Positions 1-8,500 of a stretch of DNA of 64,000 nt are shown here, one piece after another (the first letter of the stretch is position 1; the number at the start of each line of letters is the position of its first letter). The stretch comes from Brevundimonas sp. UBA6550. Its GTDB lineage: Bacteria > Pseudomonadota > Alphaproteobacteria > Caulobacterales > Caulobacteraceae. The stretch lies in contig NZ_DJKE01000012.1 of the NCBI RefSeq assembly GCF_002434505.1, positions 62,001-126,000 of the forward strand, written 5' to 3'. The notes under the pieces were generated by a model that saw only the letters and a list, made by a program, of their open reading frames with translations, searched no databases and was not told the DNA's origin. The translations under genes were made by a program, and so were the position numbers.

Positions 1-279
1 GAGATCCGGCCCGGCCTGACGCCGCATCTGGCGTCGTCCTCGATCCGCGCGCAGCGAGAGATCATAGCCGCCGGCGGGGGCATCGGCGTCCTGCCCTGTT
101 TCATGGCCACGGGTCTTCGCCGCGTCCTGCCCGAAATCCTGATCGAGCGGCGGTTCTGGCTGGCGACCCACCGCGAGGTTCACGACACCGCACGGCTGCG
201 CACGGTGCGAACCTGGCTGAAAGCCCTGTGCGCCGAGCGTCGCGACGGTCTGCGGCCTTTTCCGACGCCCGTGGCCTGA
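1..279 (+). CDS. LysR-family transcriptional regulator, C-terminal fragment
   Basis: The reading frame is open from base 1 and ends at a TGA at 277-279, giving about 92 residues; the N-terminal helix-turn-helix lies outside the window. The visible part fits the end of a LysR substrate-binding domain. It has a segment reading IIAAGGGIGVLPCFMA, the usual glycine-rich turn that precedes the last strand, then a WLATHREVHDTARLRTV stretch, typical of the final helix region. The ligand and target genes cannot be told. The next gene starts 100 bases downstream on the same strand and looks unrelated. Confident on family, not on function. Confidence 0.75.
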   Translation, partial: EIRPGLTPHLASSSIRAQREIIAAGGGIGVLPCFMATGLRRVLPEILIERRFWLATHREVHDTARLRTVRTWLKALCAERRDGLRPFPTPVA

Positions 280-378
280 CGCAGCCTGTGCCGCGAACGA
301 CACGACCCGAACACAGTTCATCGGGCGATGGAACATCGGGCGCGGTCAAATCTTAATAGGGCGTAAGCGAGACACGCC

Positions 379-705
379 ATGACCCTGATCCTAGGCCTGA
401 CCCTGATGACCACCCTGCTCGGCGCCCCCGCCGACGCCCTCCCGCGCGAGCGCGCCGACTTCAGGCCGGCGCAGGTGCAAAAGGCGTCGGTCGCGCCACA
501 GGACCGTTTCAGCGTGCGTCTTCGCTGCACCGCCCTGGCGTCCGGCCATGTCACCGACTGCGTGGTTCTGGAAGAGACCAAGCCCGGCTACGGTTTCGGC
601 GAGGCGGCCTTGGCCCTGATGAACGATGCGCAGGTCACCCCGATCACCGAGCAGGGTCGCGCGGTCGATGCGCCGTTCGAGCGCACTATCGACTTCACGC
701 CGTAA
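379..705 (+). CDS. Small secreted TonB C-terminal-like protein
   Basis: A 108-residue protein with a hydrophobic N-terminal signal segment (LILGLTLMTTLLGAPADA) and no other membrane span. The rest resembles a lone TonB_C-type fold: a strand with RLRCTALASGHVTDC, then a GYGFGEAALALM helix, then a closing FERTIDF strand. The two cysteines could form a disulfide in the periplasm. Such stand-alone TonB_C-like proteins are common in Caulobacterales, and their partner is usually unknown. The stop overlaps the end of the convergent MerR gene by 11 bases. An energy transducer role is unlikely because there is no Pro-rich spacer or long N-terminal anchor. Confidence 0.6.
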   Translation: MTLILGLTLMTTLLGAPADALPRERADFRPAQVQKASVAPQDRFSVRLRCTALASGHVTDCVVLEETKPGYGFGEAALALMNDAQVTPITEQGRAVDAPFERTIDFTP

Positions 706-1090
706 GCGGTCGCTCGAACGCCTTCAGGATTGGGCACGGCCCCTCCTCATTGCGCGCGCAGTCCGACGCCAGGCGCTGAAGCGCGGCCCGCGCCGCCTGC
801 ATGTCCGCGATCTGACGATCCAGCTCCGCGATGCGCGTTTTCGCCATGGCCCGGACCGTGGTTCGGTCCGTTCCCGAATCCAGCGTCAGCAGTTCGCCGA
901 TCTGCGCCAGGGTGAACCCCGCCGTCTGGGCCTGGCGGATGAAACGCAGCCGGTCCGCATCGGCCGGGCCATAGCGCCGCGTCGTCCCCTCGCCGGCCGA
1001 GGTCTCCAGCAGACCGCGCCGCTGATAATAGCGGATCGTCTCCACCCCGACCGCCCCAGCCTTGGCCAGTCCGCCGATCGTCATCGCCAT
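695..1090 (-). CDS. MerR-family metal-responsive regulator, CueR-like
   Basis: 131 residues, normal for MerR metal sensors. The winged helix begins MTIGGLAKAGAVGVETIRYY and is followed by a long dimerisation helix. The metal loop has Cys111 and Cys119 eight residues apart, followed by Pro-Ile, as in CueR (CPII). There is no cysteine in residues 1-110, so the third ligand of Hg-MerR (Cys82) and of divalent sensors is missing. From family knowledge this favours two-coordinate binding of monovalent soft metals such as Cu(I) or Ag(I). I place the start at 1090; a longer frame to 1204 would run through the operator. It is divergent from the copper genes it probably controls. Confidence 0.85.
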   Translation of the reverse strand: MAMTIGGLAKAGAVGVETIRYYQRRGLLETSAGEGTTRRYGPADADRLRFIRQAQTAGFTLAQIGELLTLDSGTDRTTVRAMAKTRIAELDRQIADMQAARAALQRLASDCARNEEGPCPILKAFERPLTA

Positions 1091-1093
1091 CGC

Positions 1094-1125
1094 TTGACTC
1101 CGTACCATGGTACAGACCCTACAGA
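1094..1125 (+). promoter_or_regulatory. MerR-type promoter/operator for the copper operon
   Basis: A TTGACT -35 box at 1094-1099 and a TACAGA -10-like box at 1120-1125 are 20 bases apart (19 if the -10 is CTACAG), the stretched spacing typical of MerR-activated promoters. A perfect 12-base palindrome, GTACCATGGTAC (1102-1113), sits between them. The start of the box, TTGACTCCGTAC, matches the classic mer operator as I recall it. It lies just upstream of the divergent regulator gene. It also argues against translation of the glutaredoxin gene from the ATG at 1107, which is inside the operator. Confidence 0.8.
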
Positions 1126-1160
1126 GGGTGCAGCCCGTTGTCAGCCCGTCTGGATCTTCG

Positions 1161-1907
1161 ATGCCGCACCCCGAGAAGACCGCCACCCTGTATCGAATGG
1201 TCATGCCGGACCACGTCTGCCCGTATGGGCGGAAATCGCTGTGGTTGCTGAAGCGGAAGGGTTACTGGGTCGACGATCGTCACTTGACGACGCGCGCCGA
1301 GACTGACGCCTTCAAGGCCCAGCACGACGTCAGGACCACGCCCCAGACCTTCATCGACGGACGGCGCATCGGCGGGCATGACGATCTGCGCCGCTTCTTC
1401 GGACAAAGCGGCCCCGCGTCGGGCCAGACCAGCTATACGCCCGTACTGGCCGTATTCGCCGTCGCCCTGCTGATCGCCGCCGCCATCGCCTGGCTGCGGT
1501 TCGGGACCCTGGCCAGCGCGTCGATCCTGCCCGACTTCATCGCGACGGCCATGTGCCTGCTGGCCATGCTGAAGCTGCAGGATGTCGAGAAATTCTCGAC
1601 CATGTTTCTGAACTACGACCTTCTGGCGCAGAAATGGCCGGGCTACGGCTATGTCTATCCGTTCGCGGAACTGGGCGCGGGCGTCCTGATGCTGGCCGGC
1701 GCCTTGACCTGGCTGTCGGCGCCGGTCGCCCTGATCATCGGCGGCGTGGGCGCCGTCTCGGTGTTCAAGGCCGTCTATGTCGACAAGCGCGAGCTGAAAT
1801 GCGCCTGCGTCGGCGGGGCGTCCAACGTGCCGCTGGGCTTCGTCAGCCTGACCGAGAACCTGATGATGATCGCAATGGCGACCGCCATGCTGGTCATGGC
1901 CGTCTGA
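1161..1907 (+). CDS. Glutaredoxin-MauE/DoxX-like fusion membrane protein
   Basis: 248 residues from the ATG at 1161, chosen because the ATG at 1107 lies inside the promoter. Residues 1 to about 80 are a glutaredoxin-like domain with a CPYG active site, so only one of the two usual cysteines, and a TTPQTFIDG cis-proline motif. Residues about 90-248 form four membrane helices of the MauE/DoxX type, with a CAC motif (KCACVGG) after the third helix. Fusion of a thiol domain with a MauE-like membrane unit suggests electron delivery to periplasmic thiols or metal handling. It is first in the operon with copA, 25 bases ahead. Its exact substrate is unknown. Confidence 0.75.
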   Translation: MPHPEKTATLYRMVMPDHVCPYGRKSLWLLKRKGYWVDDRHLTTRAETDAFKAQHDVRTTPQTFIDGRRIGGHDDLRRFFGQSGPASGQTSYTPVLAVFAVALLIAAAIAWLRFGTLASASILPDFIATAMCLLAMLKLQDVEKFSTMFLNYDLLAQKWPGYGYVYPFAELGAGVLMLAGALTWLSAPVALIIGGVGAVSVFKAVYVDKRELKCACVGGASNVPLGFVSLTENLMMIAMATAMLVMAV

Positions 1908-1932
1908 CGCGCGACCGAGGACGGACGAACGC

Positions 1933-3660
1933 ATGACCCACTTCCCCCTCGACCGTCGCAGCCTGTTGCGGGGCGCTGCGGCCGGCGGCGGCCTGATGGC
2001 GTTGCAGGCCGCCCTGCCCGCCTGGGCCCGGACCGGATCGCCCGGCTTGCCGACCCTGACGGGTCCGAACATCGACCTGACCGTGGGCCATTCGCCGTTC
2101 ACCGTGGGCGGACGCACGGGCCATGCGGTGACCGTCAACGGAACCCTGCCCGCGCCGCTGATCCGCCTGCGCGAAGGCCAGAACGCGCGGCTGACCGTGA
2201 CCAACACCCTGGACGAAGACACCTCCATCCACTGGCACGGCCTGTTGCTGCCCTTCCAGATGGACGGGGTGCCGGGCGTCAGCTTTCCCGGCATCAAGGC
2301 GGGCGAGACCTTCGTCTATGAGTTTCCGGTCATCCAGTCTGGCACCTATTGGTACCACAGCCATTCCAACCTCCAGGAGGCGATGGGCCATTACGGCCCC
2401 CTGGTCATCGACCCGGCCGGCGCCGATCCAGTGGCCTATGACCGCGAGCATGTGCTGGTCCTGTCGGACTGGAGCTTCCTGCATCCGCACCAGATCCTGG
2501 ACAGGCTGAAGAAGAGCCCCGGCTATTTCAACCGCCAGCGCACCACCCTGGCCGGCCTGATCGACGGGTCGGACCGGATGGGCCTCGAGGAGCGGCGGAT
2601 GTGGGGGGCGATGCGGATGGACCCGCGCGATATCCTGGACGTCAACGGCTCAACCTACACCTATCTGGTCAACGGCCATGGGCCTGAGGAGAACTGGACC
2701 GGCCTGTTCCGGCCCGGCGAGCGGGTGCGCCTACGCATCATCAACGCCTCGGCCATGTCGATCTTCAACGTCCGCATTCCCGGCCTGGCCATGACCGTGG
2801 TCAACGCCGACGGCGAGAACGTGCGCCCGGTCGAGACCGACGAGTTCCAGATTTCGGTGGCCGAAACCTATGACGTCGTGGTTCGCCCGACCGCGGACCG
2901 GGCCTACACCATCGTGTCCGAGGCCATCGACCGATCCGGCATGGGCCGCGCCACCCTGGCGCCCCGCCTGGGCATGACGGCCGAGATTCCGCCGCTGAGA
3001 CCTGTTCCGAACCTGACCATGCGCGACATGGGCATGGGGGGCATGGGCAGCATGGACCACGGCGCGATGGATCATGGATCGATGGATCATGGCGGCATGT
3101 CCATGCGCGATCCGTCCAAGGCGCCGCCGGGCATGGCGGTGGGCGTCGGCGTGGACATGATCTCGCCTGCCCCCGCCGACCGGCTGGGCGAACGGCCGCT
3201 GGGGCTTCAGGACGCGCCGCACCGGGTGCTGGTCTATACCGACCTGGTCTCGCTTAACCCCAACAAGGATCGCCGCCCGCCGTCGCGCAGCCTGGAAATC
3301 CACCTGACCGGAAATATGGAGCGGTTCATGTGGGGCTTCGACGGGCGCAAATTCTCCGAACTGGTCGAGCCCATCCGGTTCGAGCGCAACGAGCGGGTGC
3401 GCGTGACCCTGGTCAACGACACCATGATGTCCCACCCCATCCATCTGCACGGCCATTTCTTCGAACTGGTCACGGGCGGGCCGGCCGGTCGTCAGCCGTT
3501 GAAGCACACGGTCAATGTCGCGCCGGGATCGAAGGTCACCTTCGATCTGACCGCCGATGCGCCAGGCGACTGGGCCTTCCACTGTCACCTGCTGATGCAC
3601 ATGCACGCCGGCATGTTCAACGTCGTGACCGTGCGCCCGCTGGACGGAGGCGCCGCATGA
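1933..3660 (+). CDS. copA: Multicopper oxidase, copper resistance protein CopA
   Basis: 575 residues, usual for CopA/PcoA. A Tat signal (DRRSLLRGAA, residues 7-16) precedes three cupredoxin domains. Copper ligands are visible: HWH at 100-102, HSH at 142-144, HPIHLHGH at 501-508, and HCH at 550-552 with His556 and axial Met561 of the type 1 site. A Met/His-rich insert (repeated MDHG units, bases about 3050-3105) lies between domains, as in other periplasmic copper-binding CopA proteins. It should oxidise Cu(I) and bind copper in the periplasm. It overlaps copB by four bases (ATGA). Regulation is probably by the divergent MerR protein. Confidence 0.92.
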   Translation: MTHFPLDRRSLLRGAAAGGGLMALQAALPAWARTGSPGLPTLTGPNIDLTVGHSPFTVGGRTGHAVTVNGTLPAPLIRLREGQNARLTVTNTLDEDTSIHWHGLLLPFQMDGVPGVSFPGIKAGETFVYEFPVIQSGTYWYHSHSNLQEAMGHYGPLVIDPAGADPVAYDREHVLVLSDWSFLHPHQILDRLKKSPGYFNRQRTTLAGLIDGSDRMGLEERRMWGAMRMDPRDILDVNGSTYTYLVNGHGPEENWTGLFRPGERVRLRIINASAMSIFNVRIPGLAMTVVNADGENVRPVETDEFQISVAETYDVVVRPTADRAYTIVSEAIDRSGMGRATLAPRLGMTAEIPPLRPVPNLTMRDMGMGGMGSMDHGAMDHGSMDHGGMSMRDPSKAPPGMAVGVGVDMISPAPADRLGERPLGLQDAPHRVLVYTDLVSLNPNKDRRPPSRSLEIHLTGNMERFMWGFDGRKFSELVEPIRFERNERVRVTLVNDTMMSHPIHLHGHFFELVTGGPAGRQPLKHTVNVAPGSKVTFDLTADAPGDWAFHCHLLMHMHAGMFNVVTVRPLDGGAA

Positions 3661-4664
3661 GCCGCCTTTTCCTGACCCTGACGCCCCTGCTGCTGGCCGC
3701 CGGCGCCGCCCAGGCCCAGTCCGTCGATTCCCACGCCGGCCATCATCAGGCGCAGCCGGCCACAGCCCCGACCGTCGATCCTCATGCTGGACACGACGGG
3801 GGCAAGATGGACGCTCAGACGGCTGACCCGCACGCCGGCCATGACAGGGGCGCAATGGGCGCGCCGGCCGATCCCCACGCCGGTCACGACATGAGCGGCA
3901 TGAGCATGGCCGCGCCGAACGCCCCGCCCCCCTCCGCAGCCCTCTCCAGCCCCGCCCATGCCGCCGACACCGTCTTCGACGCCCAGGCCATGGCCGCCTC
4001 GCGGCGCCTGCTGATCGCAGAGAACGGCGACGTTCGCACGACCGGCGTCGTCATCGACCGGCTTGAGGCCGGCTTTGGCGACGGCCCCGACGCCTATCTG
4101 TGGGACGCCCAGGGCTGGACCGGCGGCGACATTCATCGCTTCTGGTGGAAGACCGAGGGCGAAGGCGACCTGCACGGACGTCTGCACGAGGCGGAAATCC
4201 AGGCCCTCTACAGCCGCGCCATCTCGCCCTTCTGGAACCTGCAGGCGGGCGTGCGCCAGGATATTCGCCCCGATGGACCGGATACGACCCACGCCGTCCT
4301 GGGCCTGCAGGGACTGGCGCCCCATTGGTGGGAGATCGACGCCGCCGCCTTCCTGTCCACCAGGGGCGACCTGACCGCCAAGGTCGAGGCCGAATACGAC
4401 CAGCGCATCACCCAGCGGCTGATCCTGCAGCCGCGCGTCGAGGCCGCTGTGTCCGCCCGCGACGCGCCGGAACTGGATCTTGGTTCGGGCCTGTCGTCGA
4501 TCCAGGCGGGCCTGCGTCTTCGCTACGAGTTCACACGCGAGTTCGCCCCCTACGTCGGGGTCGAATGGACCCGCGCCCTGGGATCGACCGCCGACCTGAT
4601 CGCGGCGCAGGGCGACGACCCGGACAAGACCCAGGTCGTCGTGGGCCTGAAGGCCTGGTTCTGA
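3657..4664 (+). CDS. copB: Copper resistance protein CopB, outer membrane
   Basis: 335 residues from the ATG that overlaps the copA stop. A signal peptide (LFLTLTPLLLAAGAAQAQ) is followed by a His/Met-rich stretch with four DxHAGH units, then the CopB beta-barrel domain. The barrel begins around the segment FDAQAMAASRRLL and ends in a C-terminal aromatic residue (LKAWF), as outer-membrane proteins do. The family pairs with CopA in copper sequestration or export at the outer membrane. It is the last gene of the copper operon and converges with the oxidase locus, 13 bases from the next stop. Confidence 0.9.
   Translation: MSRLFLTLTPLLLAAGAAQAQSVDSHAGHHQAQPATAPTVDPHAGHDGGKMDAQTADPHAGHDRGAMGAPADPHAGHDMSGMSMAAPNAPPPSAALSSPAHAADTVFDAQAMAASRRLLIAENGDVRTTGVVIDRLEAGFGDGPDAYLWDAQGWTGGDIHRFWWKTEGEGDLHGRLHEAEIQALYSRAISPFWNLQAGVRQDIRPDGPDTTHAVLGLQGLAPHWWEIDAAAFLSTRGDLTAKVEAEYDQRITQRLILQPRVEAAVSARDAPELDLGSGLSSIQAGLRLRYEFTREFAPYVGVEWTRALGSTADLIAAQGDDPDKTQVVVGLKAWF
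3726..3909 (+). repeat. DPHAGH metal-binding repeats within copB
   Basis: Four in-frame copies of D(S/P)HAGH are spaced by Met/Gly/Asp-rich linkers, the last running into DMSGMSM. His and Met residues of this density are normally copper ligands. Codon use differs between copies (GCC, GCT; GGC, GGA, GGT), so the repeat is conserved at protein level and is not a recent DNA duplication. Confidence 0.8.
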
Positions 4665-4677
4665 ACGGCCGGTCGGC

Positions 4678-4983
4678 TCAGGCCAGCATCAGGGGCGCGG
4701 TCTGAAACACAACCCCGACGCCCGCGATGACGCCCCCGGCCACCGCCATGTGCAGGCCGAAGGCGCGGGTGTCTTCCGGCTCGTCCTGGCGAAGCTGGGA
4801 CGCCGCGCGCCACGCCACGGCGGCAATGGCGGCGAGACAGGCCAGACTGAAGACCAGGCCGATGACCTTGCCGCCCGCCGCGTCGCGCCACGCCACGTCC
4901 GCGAAACTGGCCAGCAGATAGAGCCCCAGGAAATGCACGGCCCAGATCATCAGGCCGCCCAAGGCCACGAGCCAGAACCTCAC
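4678..4983 (-). CDS. Small membrane protein of the oxidase operon
   Basis: 101 residues with three hydrophobic segments (starting LVALGGLMIWAVHFLGLY, KVIGLVFSLACLAAIAA and AVAGGVIAGVGVVFQ) and few charged residues except a QDEPED loop. I do not recognise a named family. Its start overlaps the stop of the subunit I/III gene (ATGA at 4980-4983), so it is translated with the oxidase and may be a small subunit IV-like or assembly component. That role is inferred from position only. Confidence 0.65.
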   Translation of the reverse strand: MRFWLVALGGLMIWAVHFLGLYLLASFADVAWRDAAGGKVIGLVFSLACLAAIAAVAWRAASQLRQDEPEDTRAFGLHMAVAGGVIAGVGVVFQTAPLMLA

Positions 4984-7526
4984 GACATCACGCCGGGGAA
5001 CAGGCGCACCAGCAGGGTCGTGCCTGCCCCCTGAAGCGCCGTGAAGGCCAGGAACAGGGCGATCAACTCGAACGTCGCCGGCCGCTTGGGCGACAGATGA
5101 CCGAACATCCAGCGCAGCGCGGCGAACGGCCCCATCAGCAGACAGATTCCCGCGAACAACCCCTGCCAGGCCAGCAGGGCGAAGACGGTGGCGCCCTGGC
5201 TGGAGACGTCAGGCCGCAGCCCCGAGGCCCACCAGGCCGAGGCCTCCGCCGCCCAGGCTCCGCCCGCCGCCAGGGTCGCCAGAAGCATCACGGCCGCGGC
5301 GATCACCGGACTGCGCGGACGATCCAGCTTCAGCGCGGCCTGCGCCGCCCAGCCGCCGACGCCGGCCAGGACCAGCAGACCCAGCGTCAACGGCACGGAG
5401 CCCAGGTCCGGCGGCGCCTGCCACAGGTCGGGCCGGCGGCTCCACAGGAAGACGTAAGAGAAGCAGGCCATGACGGCGACCATGCCGCCGACGATCAGGG
5501 TGATGACCATGGCCCACCAGCCGTGGCTGGACGGCCCCGACACATAGGTCGGCAGCCGGACGCCGCCGCCGACGTCCACCGTCTCATGCGGGTTCGGCCG
5601 ATCCAGCCGCCAGGCCCACTCCCAGATGCAGTAGATCGCCAGCAGGCCGCTGATGACCGAAAGCAGATAGGCCTGGACGGTCAGGATCAGGAAGAAACCG
5701 GCCGTGAAGACCGCGCCCCACACATACCAGCTGGAAGGCCGGGGAATGCGCAGCACATATTGCGGCTCGGCGTTGACCGGGCTGGTGATCAGGGTTTCGC
5801 GATCGCCGCGCGGCGCGCCCGGCAGGAAGTATCGGCCCGCCGCCACGTCCCGCGCCAGATCCTTCTGGTCCCACAGGGGATAGAGGCTTCGGATCACCGG
5901 CGACGACCGCAGCGAATACAGGCCCGACGGCAGCCATTCCAGCCCCGGCCCGCCGAAGACGTTGCCCGCCTCCTTGGCGCGGAACGGGCGGAAGTTGCGG
6001 ATCATGTCCACGACCCACAACAGCACGGCCAGGCCGAACAGGAACGATCCCACGGTCGAGATCATATTGGGCAAATCCCATCCCCGGTCCGGCAGATAGG
6101 TATAGACCCGGCGCGGCATCCCCATCAGCCCGGTCAGGTGCATCGGCAGGAAGGTGACGTTGTGGCCCACGAACATCAGCCAGAAGATCCACTTGCCCCA
6201 GCGTTCGGACAGCGGCCGCGCGCTCGACATCGGCAGCCAGTAGTAGATAGCCGCGAACAGCGGGAACACCATGCCGCCGATCAGCACGTAATGCAGATGG
6301 GCGACGATGAAATAGCTGTCGTGCGCCTGCCAGTCGAACGGCACCATGGCCACCATCACCCCCGTCAGCCCGCCCATGACGAAGGTGACCAGCCCCCCGA
6401 CCGCGAACAGGCCCGGCGTGTTGAAGCGCATCTTGCCCGCCGCCAGGGTGGCGATCCAGGCGAAGACCTGCACCCCCGCCGGCACGCTGACGGCCATGGA
6501 GGCGGCGCTGAAATAGTTGATCGAGATCTGCGGCATCCCGGTCGTGAACATGTGGTGCGCCCATACGCCGAAGCTGATGAAGCCCGTCGCCAGCATGGCC
6601 AGCACCACCAGCCGGTATCCGACCAGCTTGGTCTGGGCCACCGCCGGGATCAGGGTGGACATGGCCCCCGCCGCCGGCAGGAAGATGATGTAGACCTCCG
6701 GGTGGCCGAAGAACCAGAACAGGTGCTGCCACAGCATGGGGTCGCCCCCCTTGGCCGCATCGAAGAAGGGCCAGCCCAGCGCGCGTTCCAGCTCCAGCAG
6801 CAGGGTCGACAGGATGATCGACGGGAAGGCGATGATGATCATGCAGGCGAAGATCAGCATGGCCCATGCGAAGATCGGCAGCTTGTCCAGCGTCATCCCC
6901 GGCGCGCGGGTCTTCAGCACCCCGACGATGATCTCGATGGCCCCGGCGATGGCCGAAATCTCGATGAAGCCGATGCCCAACAGCCAGAAGTCGGCGTTGA
7001 TCCCGGGCGAATAGGTCATCGAGGTCAGCGGCGGATACATGAACCAGCCGCCGTTGGGCGCCAGGCCGAAGAACAGCGAGCAGAAGAAGCACAGCCCCCC
7101 GATCAGATAGGCCCAGAAGGCATAGGCCGACAGGCGCGGAAACGGCAGGTCGCGCGCCCCCAGCATCTGCGGCAGCAACAGCACGCCCAGCGCCTCGACC
7201 GCCGGCACGGCGAACAGGAACATCATCACCGTGCCGTGCATGGTGAAGATCTGGTTGTAGGTCTCCTGCGCCAGGAAGCCCGTCATGGGCAGGGCCAGTT
7301 GCGTCCGCATCAACAGCGCCAGAACCCCGGCCAGCACGAAGAACAGCATGGCCGCCCCGACGTAATAGACGCCGACGAAGTTGTTGTTGATCGCGGTGAT
7401 CCACTCCCACGGCTTGCGCGGGCCGCACCAGACGTCCTCCAACTGCTCCAGTTCGCCCTCGGGCCGAGGCTCGTCGGTCGGAAAGCGTTTGTAGAGTTCG
7501 GTGTCGAACCCGGTTTCCGAACTCAT
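4980..7526 (-). CDS. ctaD: Cytochrome c oxidase subunit I fused to subunit III-like domain
   Basis: 848 residues against about 530-560 for plain subunit I. The subunit I core shows the heme a histidine (TMHGTVMMF), the CuB histidine-tyrosine pair (GHPEVY), the two CuB histidines (HHMF) and the distal pair HDSYFIVAHLHY that binds hemes a3 and a. From about residue 600 a second set of helices follows with SGPSSHGWWAMVITL, like subunit III. This fused layout is known in caa3-type oxidases. It couples oxygen reduction to proton pumping in the inner membrane. It overlaps ctaC by four bases upstream and the small membrane gene downstream. Confidence 0.93.
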   Translation of the reverse strand: MSSETGFDTELYKRFPTDEPRPEGELEQLEDVWCGPRKPWEWITAINNNFVGVYYVGAAMLFFVLAGVLALLMRTQLALPMTGFLAQETYNQIFTMHGTVMMFLFAVPAVEALGVLLLPQMLGARDLPFPRLSAYAFWAYLIGGLCFFCSLFFGLAPNGGWFMYPPLTSMTYSPGINADFWLLGIGFIEISAIAGAIEIIVGVLKTRAPGMTLDKLPIFAWAMLIFACMIIIAFPSIILSTLLLELERALGWPFFDAAKGGDPMLWQHLFWFFGHPEVYIIFLPAAGAMSTLIPAVAQTKLVGYRLVVLAMLATGFISFGVWAHHMFTTGMPQISINYFSAASMAVSVPAGVQVFAWIATLAAGKMRFNTPGLFAVGGLVTFVMGGLTGVMVAMVPFDWQAHDSYFIVAHLHYVLIGGMVFPLFAAIYYWLPMSSARPLSERWGKWIFWLMFVGHNVTFLPMHLTGLMGMPRRVYTYLPDRGWDLPNMISTVGSFLFGLAVLLWVVDMIRNFRPFRAKEAGNVFGGPGLEWLPSGLYSLRSSPVIRSLYPLWDQKDLARDVAAGRYFLPGAPRGDRETLITSPVNAEPQYVLRIPRPSSWYVWGAVFTAGFFLILTVQAYLLSVISGLLAIYCIWEWAWRLDRPNPHETVDVGGGVRLPTYVSGPSSHGWWAMVITLIVGGMVAVMACFSYVFLWSRRPDLWQAPPDLGSVPLTLGLLVLAGVGGWAAQAALKLDRPRSPVIAAAVMLLATLAAGGAWAAEASAWWASGLRPDVSSQGATVFALLAWQGLFAGICLLMGPFAALRWMFGHLSPKRPATFELIALFLAFTALQGAGTTLLVRLFPGVMS

Positions 7527-8500
7527 TTCAGGCTTTCCAGATAGGCGGCGACGGCCCGCAGGTCTTGCCCGGCCAGGACCGGATAGGACGGCATCCTGTT
7601 GCCCGGTTTGATCGCCTGGCTATCGGAAATCCAGCCCGCCATCGTCCCCTGATTGTTCGGCAGGATGCCGGCGCCCAGGGTCTGGCGCGATCCGACATGG
7701 GTCAGATCGGGCCCGGCCAGCCCGTTGGCCTCGGTCCCGCGAATGGTGTGGCAGGCGGCGCAGCCGGAGGCCGCGAACACCTGACGCCCCTGGTCGATCA
7801 GGGCCGGCGTCTCCTGCGCCGAGACCACCGGCTGGGCGGCCCTGGCCTGGCGCGCCCTCCAGGCGGCGAAACCGTCCGGCGCATGAGCCACCACCACCAG
7901 CCCCATCAGCGCGTGCGGCCCGCCGCAGTATTCCGCGCACTGGCCGCCATAGGTCCCCGGCTGGTCCGCCTGCAGCCGCATGAAGTTGCGACGACCGGGG
8001 ATCATGTCGGTCTTGCCGCCCAGGCGCGGAACCCAGAAGCTGTGGATCACGTCGGCGCTTTCCAGCTCGAACACCACCGGCTGGCCGACGGGGATATGCA
8101 CCTCGTTCGCGTCCTGCAGGATTTCGCGGCCCTGGTCGTCCAGATAGGCCACGCGCCACCACCACATCTCGCCGGTCACGCGGATTCGCATTTCACCGGG
8201 CCGGGGCGCATCGGCGATCCGCGCGGTGGTGTTCAGCCCGTAGATCAGAAGCCCCGTCAAAACCACGACCGGAAAGGCCAGGCCAGCCATCCAGATCAGC
8301 CGCTCGCCGCCCACGCGCCGCTTCCATTTTCGTGATCCGAACAGCGCCACGCCCAGCGCGGCCAGGACGATCGCCATGACCACCACCGACATGACGAACA
8401 ACACCCAGGCCACGGTGTGGATCGGCGCCGCGAACGGCCCTGCCGGGTCCAGCACGGGCGGGGGCCAGCCGGCGGTTCCGGGCGTCGGTTCAGTCGTCAT
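7523..8500 (-). CDS. ctaC: Cytochrome c oxidase subunit II with fused cytochrome c domain
   Basis: 325 residues. There are two N-terminal membrane helices (about 27-53 and 69-89), then a cupredoxin domain with CuA ligands His153, Cys188, Cys192, His196 and Met199, then a C-terminal heme c domain with CAACH at 247-251. There is no clear cleaved signal peptide. A fused heme c domain marks a caa3-type enzyme that accepts electrons through its own cytochrome c. The gene overlaps the upstream cytochrome lipoprotein by 11 bases and ctaD by four, so all are one transcript. Confidence 0.93.
   Translation of the reverse strand: MTTEPTPGTAGWPPPVLDPAGPFAAPIHTVAWVLFVMSVVVMAIVLAALGVALFGSRKWKRRVGGERLIWMAGLAFPVVVLTGLLIYGLNTTARIADAPRPGEMRIRVTGEMWWWRVAYLDDQGREILQDANEVHIPVGQPVVFELESADVIHSFWVPRLGGKTDMIPGRRNFMRLQADQPGTYGGQCAEYCGGPHALMGLVVVAHAPDGFAAWRARQARAAQPVVSAQETPALIDQGRQVFAASGCAACHTIRGTEANGLAGPDLTHVGSRQTLGAGILPNNQGTMAGWISDSQAIKPGNRMPSYPVLAGQDLRAVAAYLESLK

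Noticed and set aside
695-1204. A longer MerR start at 1204
   Set aside because: The extension would run through the operator and lacks MerR character; the start at 1090 fits the family.
695-1907. Mercury resistance locus
   Set aside because: The operator is mer-like but there is no merA, merT or merP, and the regulator lacks the third Hg cysteine; the linked genes are for copper.
5097-7544. An 815-residue open frame antisense to the oxidase subunit I/III gene
   Set aside because: It is highly Gln/Arg/His-rich, has no recognisable motif, and mirrors the codon pattern of ctaD, so it is a GC-rich shadow frame.
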